This document shows, piece by piece, positions 9,509-19,030 of a stretch of 64,000 nt of DNA. The position numbers and the translations under genes are program-made. The notes below the pieces were generated by a model. That model made no database searches. It was not told the origin of the DNA and saw nothing but the letters and a program-made list of their open reading frames with translations. The DNA is taken from the NCBI GenBank assembly GCA_945861275.1, contig CAMATZ010000014.1:1-64000 (forward strand), written 5' to 3'. The stretch's first letter is position 1; every line of letters begins with the position of its first letter. This stretch comes from Bordetella parapertussis. GTDB lineage: Bacteria > Pseudomonadota > Gammaproteobacteria > Burkholderiales > SG8-41.

Positions 9509-10177
9509 ATGAAGCACGAACTAAAACTATACCGGCACGAACTCGCACCCGCGGCGCCGCTGACCGTAAACAGGGACGGCGTCAGCGCAATTTACGTGCT
9601 GTCGGGCGGCTTGCGCGTACGCTGCGGCAGCTTCACCGGCGTGCTCGGCGCCAACAGTGCGTTTCACAGTGCCGAGGCCGCGCAATTTGCGGCGGGCAAT
9701 CTCGCAACGGTCGTGCTGCATTGGCAACTCGCGCGCGCGGGTATGCCGGAAGCGCCGGCCACCGGCGCTGGCGTCATCAGCACGCTGCTGCTGAATGCCC
9801 CCCTGCAGCTCGATACCTCGACAGACTATCTGCTGCGCTGTGACCGCGTGGATTTTCCGCCCGGCGGCGAAGCGCTTACCCACACCCACCGCGGCGGCGG
9901 CATCCGTTGTTTGCTGTTCGGCGGCATCGAGATTCACACCAACAACACCGTGCATCGTTATCTCCCGCTCGAACCGTGGTTCGAAGCCGGACCCGATCCG
10001 GTGTACGCGAAAGCGTCGCTGGCGGTGGCTTCCGGCTTTGCGCGGGTGATGATTCTGCCGCGTGAGCTGCTGGGCAAATCATCGATTACCTATGTGAACG
10101 CCGAAGACCTCGACAAACCCAAAAATCAGAAGTATCAGGTGTTCATCGACACGCCGATTGCATTGCCTGCATTATGA
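9509..10177 (+). CDS. Cupin-fold domain protein (hypothetical)
   Basis: Start MKHELKLYRHE inside the longer ORF from 9476; PGGEALTHTHRGGGIRCLLFGG. Confidence 0.7.
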   Translation: MKHELKLYRHELAPAAPLTVNRDGVSAIYVLSGGLRVRCGSFTGVLGANSAFHSAEAAQFAAGNLATVVLHWQLARAGMPEAPATGAGVISTLLLNAPLQLDTSTDYLLRCDRVDFPPGGEALTHTHRGGGIRCLLFGGIEIHTNNTVHRYLPLEPWFEAGPDPVYAKASLAVASGFARVMILPRELLGKSSITYVNAEDLDKPKNQKYQVFIDTPIALPAL

Positions 10178-10187
10178 GGAAATTGCC

Positions 10188-11144
10188 ATGAAAAAATTGC
10201 TTGCCACATTCGCACTGACACTGTGCGCCACGGCCCACGCGCAACCCTACCCCACGAAAACCATCCGCATCGTCGTGCCCTTCGCGCCCGGCGGCAACGT
10301 GGATATCAATGCGCGCGCGGTAGCGCCGGGCCTCACCGAATTGCTGGGCCAGCCGGTGGTGGTGGATAACCGCGCGGGTGCGGGCGGCATGATCGGCGGC
10401 GAGATGGTGGCGAAAGCTGCGCCTGACGGCTACACGTTGCTGATGGCGTCGAACTCGGTGTACAGCGTGGCGCCAAATGTATTTGCCAAGCCGCTCTACC
10501 ACCCGCTGCGCGATTACGCGGCAATCTCCGGCATCAGCAACGTACCGTTCGTGTTGATCGCGCATCCGTCGGTGCCGGCAAAGACCTTCAAGGAATTCGT
10601 CGCACTGGTAAAAACCAAACCGGGGCAGATGACGATGGCGACCGCGGGCACCGGCACCTCGAATCATCTGGTCGGCGAACTGATCCAAATGAACGCGGGC
10701 ATCCGCATGACCGGCGTGCCATACAAGGGCAGCGGCCCGGCGCTGATCGATCTGCTCGGCGGACAAGTGGATACACATGTCGATCAACTCACGGCGTCGA
10801 TGGGCTATATCCGCGCCGGCAAGATACGCGCGCTCGCCGTCACCACCGACAAGCGCGCGCCGCTGCTGCCCGATGTGCCCACGCTCGCCGAGCAGGGTTT
10901 GCAGGGCTTCGATGCGACTACCATCACCGGCCTGCTTGCGCCGGCCGCCACCTCGAAAGACATTATTGACCGTGTGCATGGCGCGCTGGTGAAAGTTACC
11001 GCGCAGCAGAATATACGTGATCGCTTCGCCAATCTTGGCGCGACCACGCTCGGCAACTCGCCTGCGGAATTCGCCGAGTACATCAAGCAGGATTACGCCA
11101 AGTGGCAAAAAGTGGTGAAGGCGGCCAACATCAGCGCAAACTAA
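10188..11144 (+). CDS. Bug/TctC family substrate-binding protein
   Basis: MKKLLATFALTLCATAHAQPYPTKTIRIVVPFAPGGNVDINAR. Confidence 0.94.
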   Translation: MKKLLATFALTLCATAHAQPYPTKTIRIVVPFAPGGNVDINARAVAPGLTELLGQPVVVDNRAGAGGMIGGEMVAKAAPDGYTLLMASNSVYSVAPNVFAKPLYHPLRDYAAISGISNVPFVLIAHPSVPAKTFKEFVALVKTKPGQMTMATAGTGTSNHLVGELIQMNAGIRMTGVPYKGSGPALIDLLGGQVDTHVDQLTASMGYIRAGKIRALAVTTDKRAPLLPDVPTLAEQGLQGFDATTITGLLAPAATSKDIIDRVHGALVKVTAQQNIRDRFANLGATTLGNSPAEFAEYIKQDYAKWQKVVKAANISAN

Positions 11145-11168
11145 AATAATGTTTAAAAACAAACAGTT

Positions 11169-12062
11169 ATGGAATTTCAGCGAGTAGCAACCGCACCGCT
11201 GTGCGCCGGGCCTGATGTACGCCCGCGCAAACCTTCGTTCGCGCTGCCGCCGGGCGCTACCGATACCCACTTTCATATCTTCGGGCCGATGGCGCAATAC
11301 GGCTATTCGGAAAACCGTATCTACACGCCACCCGATGCGCTGCTTGCCGCTTGGCAGCGGCTGGCCGGCACACTCGGTGTTGCGCGCGGCGTGATCGTGC
11401 AGCCTTCGGTGTACGGCACGGACAATTCAGTGACGCTGGCGAATCTCAAAGCCATGGCCGGGCGCTGGCGCGCCGTGGTGGTGGTTGAAGACAGCATCAC
11501 CGATAAAGAACTCGAAGCGATGCACGCGCAGGGCGTGCGCGGCATCCGCTTTAACGTGGTTGACGTCGCCACCGAAAAAGGCGTGCTGCCTATGCATCTG
11601 GTGCGCGGCATGGCCAAGCGCATCGCGCCGCTGGGCTGGCATGTGCAGTTTCTGATGCACGTGGACGAGTATCCCGATCTGGAAAAAATGTTTGATGATT
11701 TTCCCGCCGACATCGTGATTGATCATTTTGGGTATATGAAAGCTGCGAAGGGTGTCACGCATCCGGGCTTTCAGGCTTTTTTGCGATTGATGAAAGGCGG
11801 GCGCTGCTGGTGCAAATTCACCGGTGCTTATCGCATCAGCGCACACGACATGCCGTATCCCGATGTGACGCCGCTTGCCCATGCGATCATCGAAGCCAAC
11901 CCCAGTCGCGTGGTATGGGGCAGCGACTGGCCGCACCCCAAGCACGAAGGCGCCATGCCCAACGATGGCGAGATGTGCGACCGGCTGCTCGAATGGATTC
12001 CCGATGCAACAATCCGTAACCACGTGCTGGCGCATAATCCCACCATACTTTATGGGTTTTAG
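11169..12062 (+). CDS. Amidohydrolase family protein (2-pyrone-4,6-dicarboxylate lactonase-like)
   Basis: PPGATDTHFHIFGP, VIDHFGYMKA, VVWGSDWPHP. Confidence 0.88.
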   Translation: MEFQRVATAPLCAGPDVRPRKPSFALPPGATDTHFHIFGPMAQYGYSENRIYTPPDALLAAWQRLAGTLGVARGVIVQPSVYGTDNSVTLANLKAMAGRWRAVVVVEDSITDKELEAMHAQGVRGIRFNVVDVATEKGVLPMHLVRGMAKRIAPLGWHVQFLMHVDEYPDLEKMFDDFPADIVIDHFGYMKAAKGVTHPGFQAFLRLMKGGRCWCKFTGAYRISAHDMPYPDVTPLAHAIIEANPSRVVWGSDWPHPKHEGAMPNDGEMCDRLLEWIPDATIRNHVLAHNPTILYGF

Positions 12063-12064
12063 CA

Positions 12065-12215
12065 GTTGTAGGTTGGGGTGAGCTTGCGAACCCCAACAAA
12101 CCGATTAACCGCGGAACAAACGGAAAATCCGCGCACACTTCTTTCCGTGTATTTCATGTATTCCGTGGTTGATATCATTTGGTGTTGGGGTTCCTTCGTC
12201 ACCCCAACCTACAAC
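12065..12215. repeat. MITE-like inverted-repeat element, about 151 bp
   Basis: gttgtaggttggggtgagcttgcgaaccccaac vs gttggggttccttcgtcaccccaacctacaac in inverted orientation. Confidence 0.75.
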
Positions 12216-12325
12216 TACAACTTTTGCAGATGCTTGGAATAGCGCCATTGGATTCGGATTGCTCACAAAGAGATGCCGTCACGCATATTCAACATCTTGT
12301 AGCGGTGTTTTTTTAAGGTGTATTA

Positions 12326-13732
12326 ATGACATTTCCGCAGACGCTGTTCGAAAAAATCTGGTCGCAACACGTGGTGGTGGACAAGGGCAACGAAGCGCTG
12401 CTCTACATCGACCGCAATCTGCTGCATGACGGTGCGTTTCACGCCTTCACCGCTCTGAACCGGGAAGGCCGCAAGGTGCGTAAGCCCCGTCAGCAACTCG
12501 CCACTGCCGACCATTACGTGCCCACGCGCGGCCGCGACAAAGGCCTCGCCAGCGTCAACGATGACGACGCGCGCGAGATGCTGCGGCTGTTCGACGTCAA
12601 CGGCGCCGAGCACGGCATCCGCTGCTTCGGCATGAACGATCCGCGGCAGGGCATTGTGCATGTGGTCGGTCCCGAAACTGCTTTCACGCAACCGGGCATC
12701 ACGCTCACCTGCGGCGATTCGCATACTTCCACCCACGGCGCACTGGGCGCATACGCGTTCGGCATCGGCGCCTCGCAACTGAAGCAGGTGCTCGCCACGC
12801 AATGCCTGTGGCAGAAAAAACCCAAAACACTGCGCGTTACCGTCGATGGCAAACTGGGAACGGGCATCAGCGGCAAGGATGTGGTTCTTGCCATCATCGC
12901 AAAAATCGGCACCGCCGGCGGCACCGGGCATGTGATCGAATACGCCGGCAGCGTGTTTCGCGCGATGGCGCTGGAAGGCCGCCTCACGGTGTGCAATATG
13001 TCGATCGAAGCCGGTGCGCGCGCGGGCATGATCGCACCCGACGACACCACCTTTCAATATCTCGCAGGCCGCGAATACGCGCCCACCGGTGCGCAGTGGG
13101 ATGCGGCACTGGCCATGTGGCGCGCGCTGCCCACGGATGAGGACGCAAAGTTTGATCGTGAAGTATGTTTGGATGGCAGCGCCATCGAACCCACGCTCAC
13201 CTGGGGCACCATCCCCGAAGAAGCCTTGCCGGTTAGCGGCGCCATTCCCGACCCCGCATCGTTCAGCGACGCGAACAAGCGCGCACACGCGCAATCCGCG
13301 CTGCGCTACATGGATTTGAAACCCGGAACCAGGCTCACGGATATCAGGATCGATCGCGTGTTCATCGGCACCTGCACCAATGGCCGCATCGACGATTTGC
13401 GGGCGGCAGCCGCGGTGCTGAAAGGACGCAAAGTTACCGTGCAGGGCTGGGTATCGCCCGGCTCCACGACGGTTAAGCGCGACGCCGAAGCCGAGGGCCT
13501 GCATCGCATCTTCGAGGAAGCGGGCCTCGAGTGGCGCGCCTCGGGCTGTTCCGGCTGCGCCGCGATGAACGGTGATTCCGTACCTGCGGGCATGCGCTCT
13601 GCATCAACCTCCAACCGCAATTTCGAAGGCCGCCAGGGCAAAGGCGCGCGCACGCATCTGATGAGTCCGGCGATGGCGGCTGCAGCAGCAGTGACCGGGC
13701 ATGTGACGGATGTGCGAAAGTTGATAAATTGA
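12326..13732 (+). CDS. leuC: LeuC-like 3-isopropylmalate dehydratase large subunit
   Basis: GDSHTSTHGALGAYAFGIG, IGTCTNGRIDDL, SGCSGCAAMNGD. Confidence 0.9.
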   Translation: MTFPQTLFEKIWSQHVVVDKGNEALLYIDRNLLHDGAFHAFTALNREGRKVRKPRQQLATADHYVPTRGRDKGLASVNDDDAREMLRLFDVNGAEHGIRCFGMNDPRQGIVHVVGPETAFTQPGITLTCGDSHTSTHGALGAYAFGIGASQLKQVLATQCLWQKKPKTLRVTVDGKLGTGISGKDVVLAIIAKIGTAGGTGHVIEYAGSVFRAMALEGRLTVCNMSIEAGARAGMIAPDDTTFQYLAGREYAPTGAQWDAALAMWRALPTDEDAKFDREVCLDGSAIEPTLTWGTIPEEALPVSGAIPDPASFSDANKRAHAQSALRYMDLKPGTRLTDIRIDRVFIGTCTNGRIDDLRAAAAVLKGRKVTVQGWVSPGSTTVKRDAEAEGLHRIFEEAGLEWRASGCSGCAAMNGDSVPAGMRSASTSNRNFEGRQGKGARTHLMSPAMAAAAAVTGHVTDVRKLIN

Positions 13733-13739
13733 AAGCTTC

Positions 13740-13823
13740 ACCGCAGAGGCGCAAAGACGCAGAGAACAGCCGCAAAGAAAAGCACTTCTCTGCGTTTCCT
13801 TTGCGTCTTTGCGCCTCTGCGGT
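13740..13823. repeat. 84-bp palindromic dispersed repeat, copy 1
   Basis: accgcagaggcgcaaagacgcagag...ctctgcg..tttgcgtctttgcgcctctgcggt; same element at 27602-27685. Confidence 0.9.
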
Positions 13824-13844
13824 TAGGCACTTGACGGAACTCTT

Positions 13845-14459
13845 ATGAAACCTTTTACCAAACTCACTGCCGTCGCAGCGCCCTTCGACATGGCGAATAT
13901 CGACACCGACAAAATTATTCCGGCACGTTATCTGCGCAAATTGCGCAACACGGAAGCCGGCTACGGCCCGTGGCTGTTTTACGATTTGTGCTTTGATGGC
14001 AACGGCAAGGAGCGCCCGGAATTCATCCTCAACCAAACACCGTGGCGCAACACCGGCATCATCGTCGCCGCCGAGAACTTCGGCTGCGGCTCTTCGCGTG
14101 AGGGTGCCGCCTTTGCCATGCTCGACTGGGGCATAAGCTGCGTGATCGCGCCCTCATTCGGCGACATCCATTACGCCAATGAAATCCAGAATGGCATGCT
14201 GCCCGCCATACTCGCCGAGGAACACTGCGCGGTGCTGCGCGCACAACTTAAAGCGTCGCCGGGTTCAAGCATCAGCATCGATCTGCAATCGCAAACCATA
14301 ACCGGGCCTGATGGGACGACCTATCAATTCGACATCGACGCCGTCTACAAGGAACGGCTGCTGAAAGGCCTCGATGACGTGGGGTTGGTGCTGCAGGAAT
14401 TGCCGGCAATCGAGGCGTATGAAAAGCAGCACTTTGCGAAAATGCCGTGGCTGGCGTGA
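13845..14459 (+). CDS. leuD: LeuD-like 3-isopropylmalate dehydratase small subunit
   Basis: MANIDTDKIIPARYL, ENFGCGSSREGAAFAMLDWGI. Confidence 0.92.
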   Translation: MKPFTKLTAVAAPFDMANIDTDKIIPARYLRKLRNTEAGYGPWLFYDLCFDGNGKERPEFILNQTPWRNTGIIVAAENFGCGSSREGAAFAMLDWGISCVIAPSFGDIHYANEIQNGMLPAILAEEHCAVLRAQLKASPGSSISIDLQSQTITGPDGTTYQFDIDAVYKERLLKGLDDVGLVLQELPAIEAYEKQHFAKMPWLA

Positions 14460-14534
14460 ATTCCTTGCATCGATATCAGTCGTTTACCGCCGCGAGCAAT
14501 CCCTGTACCATGTTGTTTTTCTGAGAGAAATCTT

Positions 14535-15017
14535 ATGGTGTTACATACCATTGGCTACGAGGGAATGGATATCCAGGGATTTTTGTCTCTGCTGCGTGAA
14601 CATGATATCGAGGCCTTGGTAGATATCCGCGAACTGCCACTTTCCCGAAAGCCCGGATTCTCGAAAAAATCGTTAGCTGACGCGCTCAACCTAAGCGGAT
14701 TCGAGTACGTTCATCTTCCTAACCTTGGCTGTCCGAAACCGATCCGCAATCGCTACCGCGCTGATGGTAACTGGGCCCGGTACAAGCAAGGTTTTATGAA
14801 GTATCTCGAAACGCAATATGAGGCGATTGCAATTCTTGCGTCGATTGCAACAGCTTCCGATTGCGCGTTATTGTGCTTTGAAGCGGATTACAACTATTGC
14901 CATCGCTCGATGGTGGCTGATGCCGTGAATCGGTTAAACGGGATGCGTGTTTGTCACATCCAGGCCACCGGGATCAAAACAGCGAGGACTGCGGGTTTGG
15001 CACTGGCCGCTGCTTAG
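14535..15017 (+). CDS. DUF488 domain-containing protein
   Basis: MVLHTIGYEGMDIQGFLSLLREHDIEALVDIRELPLSRKPGFSKKSLADAL, CFEADYNYCHRSMVADAV. Confidence 0.9.
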   Translation: MVLHTIGYEGMDIQGFLSLLREHDIEALVDIRELPLSRKPGFSKKSLADALNLSGFEYVHLPNLGCPKPIRNRYRADGNWARYKQGFMKYLETQYEAIAILASIATASDCALLCFEADYNYCHRSMVADAVNRLNGMRVCHIQATGIKTARTAGLALAAA

Positions 15018-15804
15018 GCGGGTAAATCAGGCTGACGATCAGCCACTGATCCTGGAATCGGTGGATGTTCCCCATCAGGAACATCAAGTCCTTCCCCAGT
15101 AATTCCTCTTCCAGCTTCGCACGGAATGGCTGCTCCCAGTTGTCACCGTGGCTCTTGCGGCAGCGCCAGTACAAAGCGCCGGCTTCCCAATCGACAATTT
15201 TGTGCCGCTGATTGACTTCACCGGCAGGCGTATCAAAAACGTAGTTATAGTAAAAGTCGAAAGGAATTTTTCTCAGTTCTCTGACTTGTTGCTCGGCTTC
15301 CGCTTGGCCGAACAGACTGCCTTGCATCTGCTCCTGCAGCAGCTTAGCCTTCTCATCGTCGGTCCAGTCGGCGTGTCGTGCAGGTCTGATTTCCAGATTC
15401 AGGATTTGCTTGGGGCGCAGCAGGGCAAGGCTTTCGCTGGTCGCCAATCGCTGCTTCTCGACATCGGCGAAACTTGTGAACACCAGCAGCCTGTCAATCG
15501 ATGGCCACCGCGCCTCCCATAGATTCTTCGTTGACAGCGGCTCTGCATCGCATTCAATTGTATCGACATATATCCGGTGGCTTTCCGTGCGGTGATCATC
15601 GTTCGATTTCCTGATACGCGCTGTAATCCACTGCCACTTCTTGAATTGCCGCCCTTCTTCAATCAGTCGAAACGGAACCGGGTAGAGCCGCCGCATCAGT
15701 CCCTGCCCATTGACGCCCGCAACACAGGAAGTCTCGACATACTTTGCGCTGGGTGATGGATACGTCTTGGCAAGGATCAGTATTCGTTCGACAAATGTCG
15801 TCAC
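14974..15804 (-). CDS. Hypothetical protein convergent with DUF488; C-terminus ...NPQSSLF
   Basis: 276-aa ORF; no recognised domain; overlaps the DUF488 gene by 44 bp tail to tail. Confidence 0.75.
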   Translation of the reverse strand: MTTFVERILILAKTYPSPSAKYVETSCVAGVNGQGLMRRLYPVPFRLIEEGRQFKKWQWITARIRKSNDDHRTESHRIYVDTIECDAEPLSTKNLWEARWPSIDRLLVFTSFADVEKQRLATSESLALLRPKQILNLEIRPARHADWTDDEKAKLLQEQMQGSLFGQAEAEQQVRELRKIPFDFYYNYVFDTPAGEVNQRHKIVDWEAGALYWRCRKSHGDNWEQPFRAKLEEELLGKDLMFLMGNIHRFQDQWLIVSLIYPPKQRPVPNPQSSLF

Positions 15805-15935
15805 AAATTTCTCCTATAAACGCTCGGCAAACTACTTTGGTTCATAGCACGTGGCTGAAGTATGCATTCTCTTAATGTTTAAACACGTAATTAAATCAAT
15901 TAGTTATAGCATTTTCATTCAATGCCATAAATAGA

Positions 15936-15983
15936 TTATTCCATATTTGGGAACACTATGATACAATTAACATATGGGAATAA
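15936..15983. promoter_or_regulatory. Candidate higBA operator/promoter: ttattccatat ... atatgggaataa inverted pair
   Basis: Near-perfect inverted arms at 15936-15946 and 15972-15983 flanking an A/T-rich -10-like tacaat, 13 bp upstream of higB. Confidence 0.45.
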
Positions 15984-15995
15984 CAAGAGAACTCT

Positions 15996-16280
15996 ATGCT
16001 GCTCGTCGGGCGAGACAAGCTCGATGAGTTCACCAAGGCCCATGCGGATGCTCGTGCATGGATCGAGAACTGGATTGCTGATATTGAAGCGGCGCGATGG
16101 CGTACGCCGCAGGACATCAAGGATAGCTACGCTTCGGCCAGCTTTTTGGAAAACAGGATCGTGATTTTTAACGTGAAGGGTAACCGTTACCGGTTGGAAG
16201 TACAGGTGGCTTATAACGCCGGCTTAGTAGTGGTGAAGTGGGCCGGCACTCACGCAGATTACACGAAGCGTATTAACTGA
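15996..16280 (+). CDS. higB: HigB family type II toxin
   Basis: ENRIVIFNVKGNRYRLEVQVAYNAGLVVVKWAGTHADYTKR. Confidence 0.88.
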   Translation: MLLVGRDKLDEFTKAHADARAWIENWIADIEAARWRTPQDIKDSYASASFLENRIVIFNVKGNRYRLEVQVAYNAGLVVVKWAGTHADYTKRIN

Positions 16281-16285
16281 GACTT

Positions 16286-17488
16286 ATGATGCTTGAACCG
16301 AAAATCATAAAGACGGAAGATCAATACCAGGCGTATCTCGCCGAGGTAGGCCGCCTCACGGCCGACGATCCAGCGCCGGGGACGTCTGACGGCGACCGTC
16401 TCGAACTGCTCGCCAAGCTCGTCGAGGACTACGAGAAAGGACGTTTCCAGTTCAAGCGTCCAGATCCGATTGACGCCATTCGGTTTCGGATGGAGGAACA
16501 AGGATTGCGGCAAAAGGACCTTGCTCTACTTCTTGGCGGCAGAAACCGCGTATCGGAAGTTCTTGCAGGTAAGCGTCCGCTGACGCTTTCGGCGGTAAGA
16601 GCACTGAGCGATGCTCTTCACATCCCAGCCGACCTACTCATCCGGGAGCCGGATGCGACATATAGTGTTAACGATGATGCAGATGATATTTCATTATCCC
16701 TTCTTGCGAAATCCGGTTGGTTCAGCGATGACGAGATGTCAAGGCTTACGATCAGCGACGTTGTGCAACGATATATCAAACCGAAACATGGCCCGCTTTA
16801 CCTGAAGCAAACACTAACCTTCGGCTCCACACCAAAAACGAATAAAACTAATCTGAAGCTGTGGGTCGCAAGAGCGCGGGAACTGGCAGAGAAAACAAAA
16901 AGTGCTCGTGGTACATGGCGGTCGGACACCCTCAACGAGCAGTTTCTCGTTAATGTCGCAAAGCTGAGTTGGGCCGATAGTGGCCCGCGCCAAGCAAAAG
17001 AATTTTTGACCGAGAAGGGCATCGCTCTCGTGGTGTTACCTGCGCTGCCGCGCACAAAGCTCGACGGCGCTGCAATGCGTGGAGTTGATGGAGCACCTGT
17101 CATTGGGCTTACGGTCCGGCACGACCGATTGGACAACTTCTGGTTTACGTTAATTCACGAACTGGTACACGCCTGGAAGCACATCCCCGATTCGGATACT
17201 GCGATTACTGACGAAGACATACAGGACGAACACGATGAGGATGCCAAGGAAACAGAAGCAAACAACCTTGCACGGGAAGTCTTCATTCCACGATCCGAGT
17301 GGAAGCGAAGCGAGGCATTTCTGCGTCCGTCCTTCGAGAACGCGATTGCGCTGGCCAATAAACTCCATATAAGCCGAGCGGTCGTTGCAGGGCGCCTGCG
17401 CCGGGAAAAGGTAGGTTATGGCGTGCTGAGTAAACTGGTGGGCTACCGGCAGGTCCGGAAATGGTTTCCGGAAGTGAAGTGGGGTTGA
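16286..17488 (+). CDS. HigA-type HTH antitoxin fused to ImmA/IrrE metallo-endopeptidase
   Basis: N-terminal HigA (RMEEQGLRQKDLALLLGGRNRVSEVLAGKRPL), C-terminal zincin FTLIHELVHAWKHI. Confidence 0.88.
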   Translation: MMLEPKIIKTEDQYQAYLAEVGRLTADDPAPGTSDGDRLELLAKLVEDYEKGRFQFKRPDPIDAIRFRMEEQGLRQKDLALLLGGRNRVSEVLAGKRPLTLSAVRALSDALHIPADLLIREPDATYSVNDDADDISLSLLAKSGWFSDDEMSRLTISDVVQRYIKPKHGPLYLKQTLTFGSTPKTNKTNLKLWVARARELAEKTKSARGTWRSDTLNEQFLVNVAKLSWADSGPRQAKEFLTEKGIALVVLPALPRTKLDGAAMRGVDGAPVIGLTVRHDRLDNFWFTLIHELVHAWKHIPDSDTAITDEDIQDEHDEDAKETEANNLAREVFIPRSEWKRSEAFLRPSFENAIALANKLHISRAVVAGRLRREKVGYGVLSKLVGYRQVRKWFPEVKWG

Positions 17489-17491
17489 TTC

Positions 17492-18619
17492 ATGCGTAAT
17501 ACGTATTGTTATTTACCTATTCTCCCCGCGCGTGGTGGAGCATTTCTCGCATTGAAGTGGCTCTCGCCTTTGGCGGGGTCGCGATTGATTCCATTATTCG
17601 ACATTCCCGACCCCGTGCTCAGGGACGGCGAGACTTTTGATACCCATTTTGCGAAGCGTGCGAAGGGCATCAGTGACGCATGAACGAGGGGCCGCCCGGC
17701 TTATGTGGACATGCACAACTTGCCCCCGCATGTGCGAATGACATCAGGCGCGCACCCGCTGACGTATGTTTTTGAACACCTCAACATGCATGGAATTCAA
17801 GCGATCCCGGTTACCGGCACCGCCGCCGACCGTGACGCTACCTATTCGAGCGCTGCTCAATCAATCGTTCGCCAAGGCCAGCGCGGCGCTTTGCTCCGCC
17901 TCGCGCGGGAGGACCTGGAGAATCGCTCGACGCTTAGTTCTGCAATATCGGAAGCCCTCGATTTTCTGAAGCTAACACCTGCCGCATGTGATCTGCTCTT
18001 CGACTTTCGTTACATTCTCGCCAAAGAGGTCAATGGACTTCGCGCATTGGCTCTTGAAGTTCTTCAGATCGCGACCAGGCTCGGCAACTTCCGGAACATG
18101 ATCGTCGCAGGAGGTAGCATTCCTGAGCAACTTGGCAAGCAGACTCAAGGGCAGGTCCGTCGCGAAGCCAGGGTCGAGTTTGGTTTGTGGTCCGAGCTGA
18201 TGGCGGCCTTCCCTGTCGTATACTCAGATTATGGTGTACTCAGCCCGCTTTATGTTCCGCCCAAGGGCGTTGTCAACGTCCCTTCGCGCATTCGCTATTC
18301 GACTGAAACTGACCATGTTTTCCGCCGCGGCAACCGCAATGAATATCCCGCGCTTTGCAAGAGCCTTGTTGCATCGCCCGAGTTTGCAGGCGAGAACTTC
18401 AGTCTGGGTGACCTTCGCATTTATCGTTGCGCAAAAGAGACGATTAAACCTGGTAATCCGACGCTCTCTGTCGCATCGGATGCTAACCACCATTTGGAGC
18501 TTGTGTCAGGCCAAGTCTGGCGCGCTCTCGAATCATCGGGGCTTGCTGGGCGCTTCTCCCTGCCCGAGCCCGTCCGCCGCCCTTGGCTTCAGCCGGAGTT
18601 GATACTGCAGGAATCTTAA
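17492..18619 (+). pseudogene. Beta-family protein gene interrupted by an in-frame TGA at 17681-17683
   Basis: ORFs 17492-17683 and 17705-18619 are in the same frame; joined reading ...FAKRAKGISDA*TRGRPAYVDMHNLPPHVR. Confidence 0.8.
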
Positions 18620-19030
18620 AGTTCGCCTTTGAACGCGCGATCTAGGATGGCGGGCAGTAGGGCGTCGAGTTCAGCGGTGGTTTCAGTTTGCAAAGGAGTC
18701 AGGGAGGTCGTTTCCAAGCGGATTTCCCGGAGAAGCTCTTGCGTGGCACGTGACGGCAATGGCATCTTGTAGCTGAGAAAGTCTTGTGGATTCAACCTTC
18801 GTCGGCGCACATTCGTCCCGGTACTCGCCCCCGATATTGCGGGCCATATTGAGGGCATACGAAAATAGGTGTCGAGCACTTCAGGTAAAACGCGTTCTTC
18901 AATAACCTCGAAAACAGGAAACTCCGTTGAAACGACACAACCATCGCACGCAGGCGGCACGATGCCAAATGCGCCCTCCCATGCCATCAGTTTCGGATAC
19001 ACAAAATTTCCGGCCCGCAAACGCGTTAGT
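18616..19030 (-). pseudogene. Type I restriction specificity subunit (HsdS), C-terminal remnant
   Basis: RLRAGNFVYPKLMAWEGAFGIVPPACDGCVVSTEFPVFEV...LNPQDFLSYKMPLPS; no N-terminal TRD. Confidence 0.78.

Noticed and set aside
9476-9509. ORF start at 9476 for the cupin gene
   Set aside because: The extension MTRRDGYNCSA crosses a TATAAT box at 9494-9499; the ATG at 9509 is more plausible.
10143-11297. Long - strand ORF (384 aa)
   Set aside because: Antisense of a clear Bug gene.
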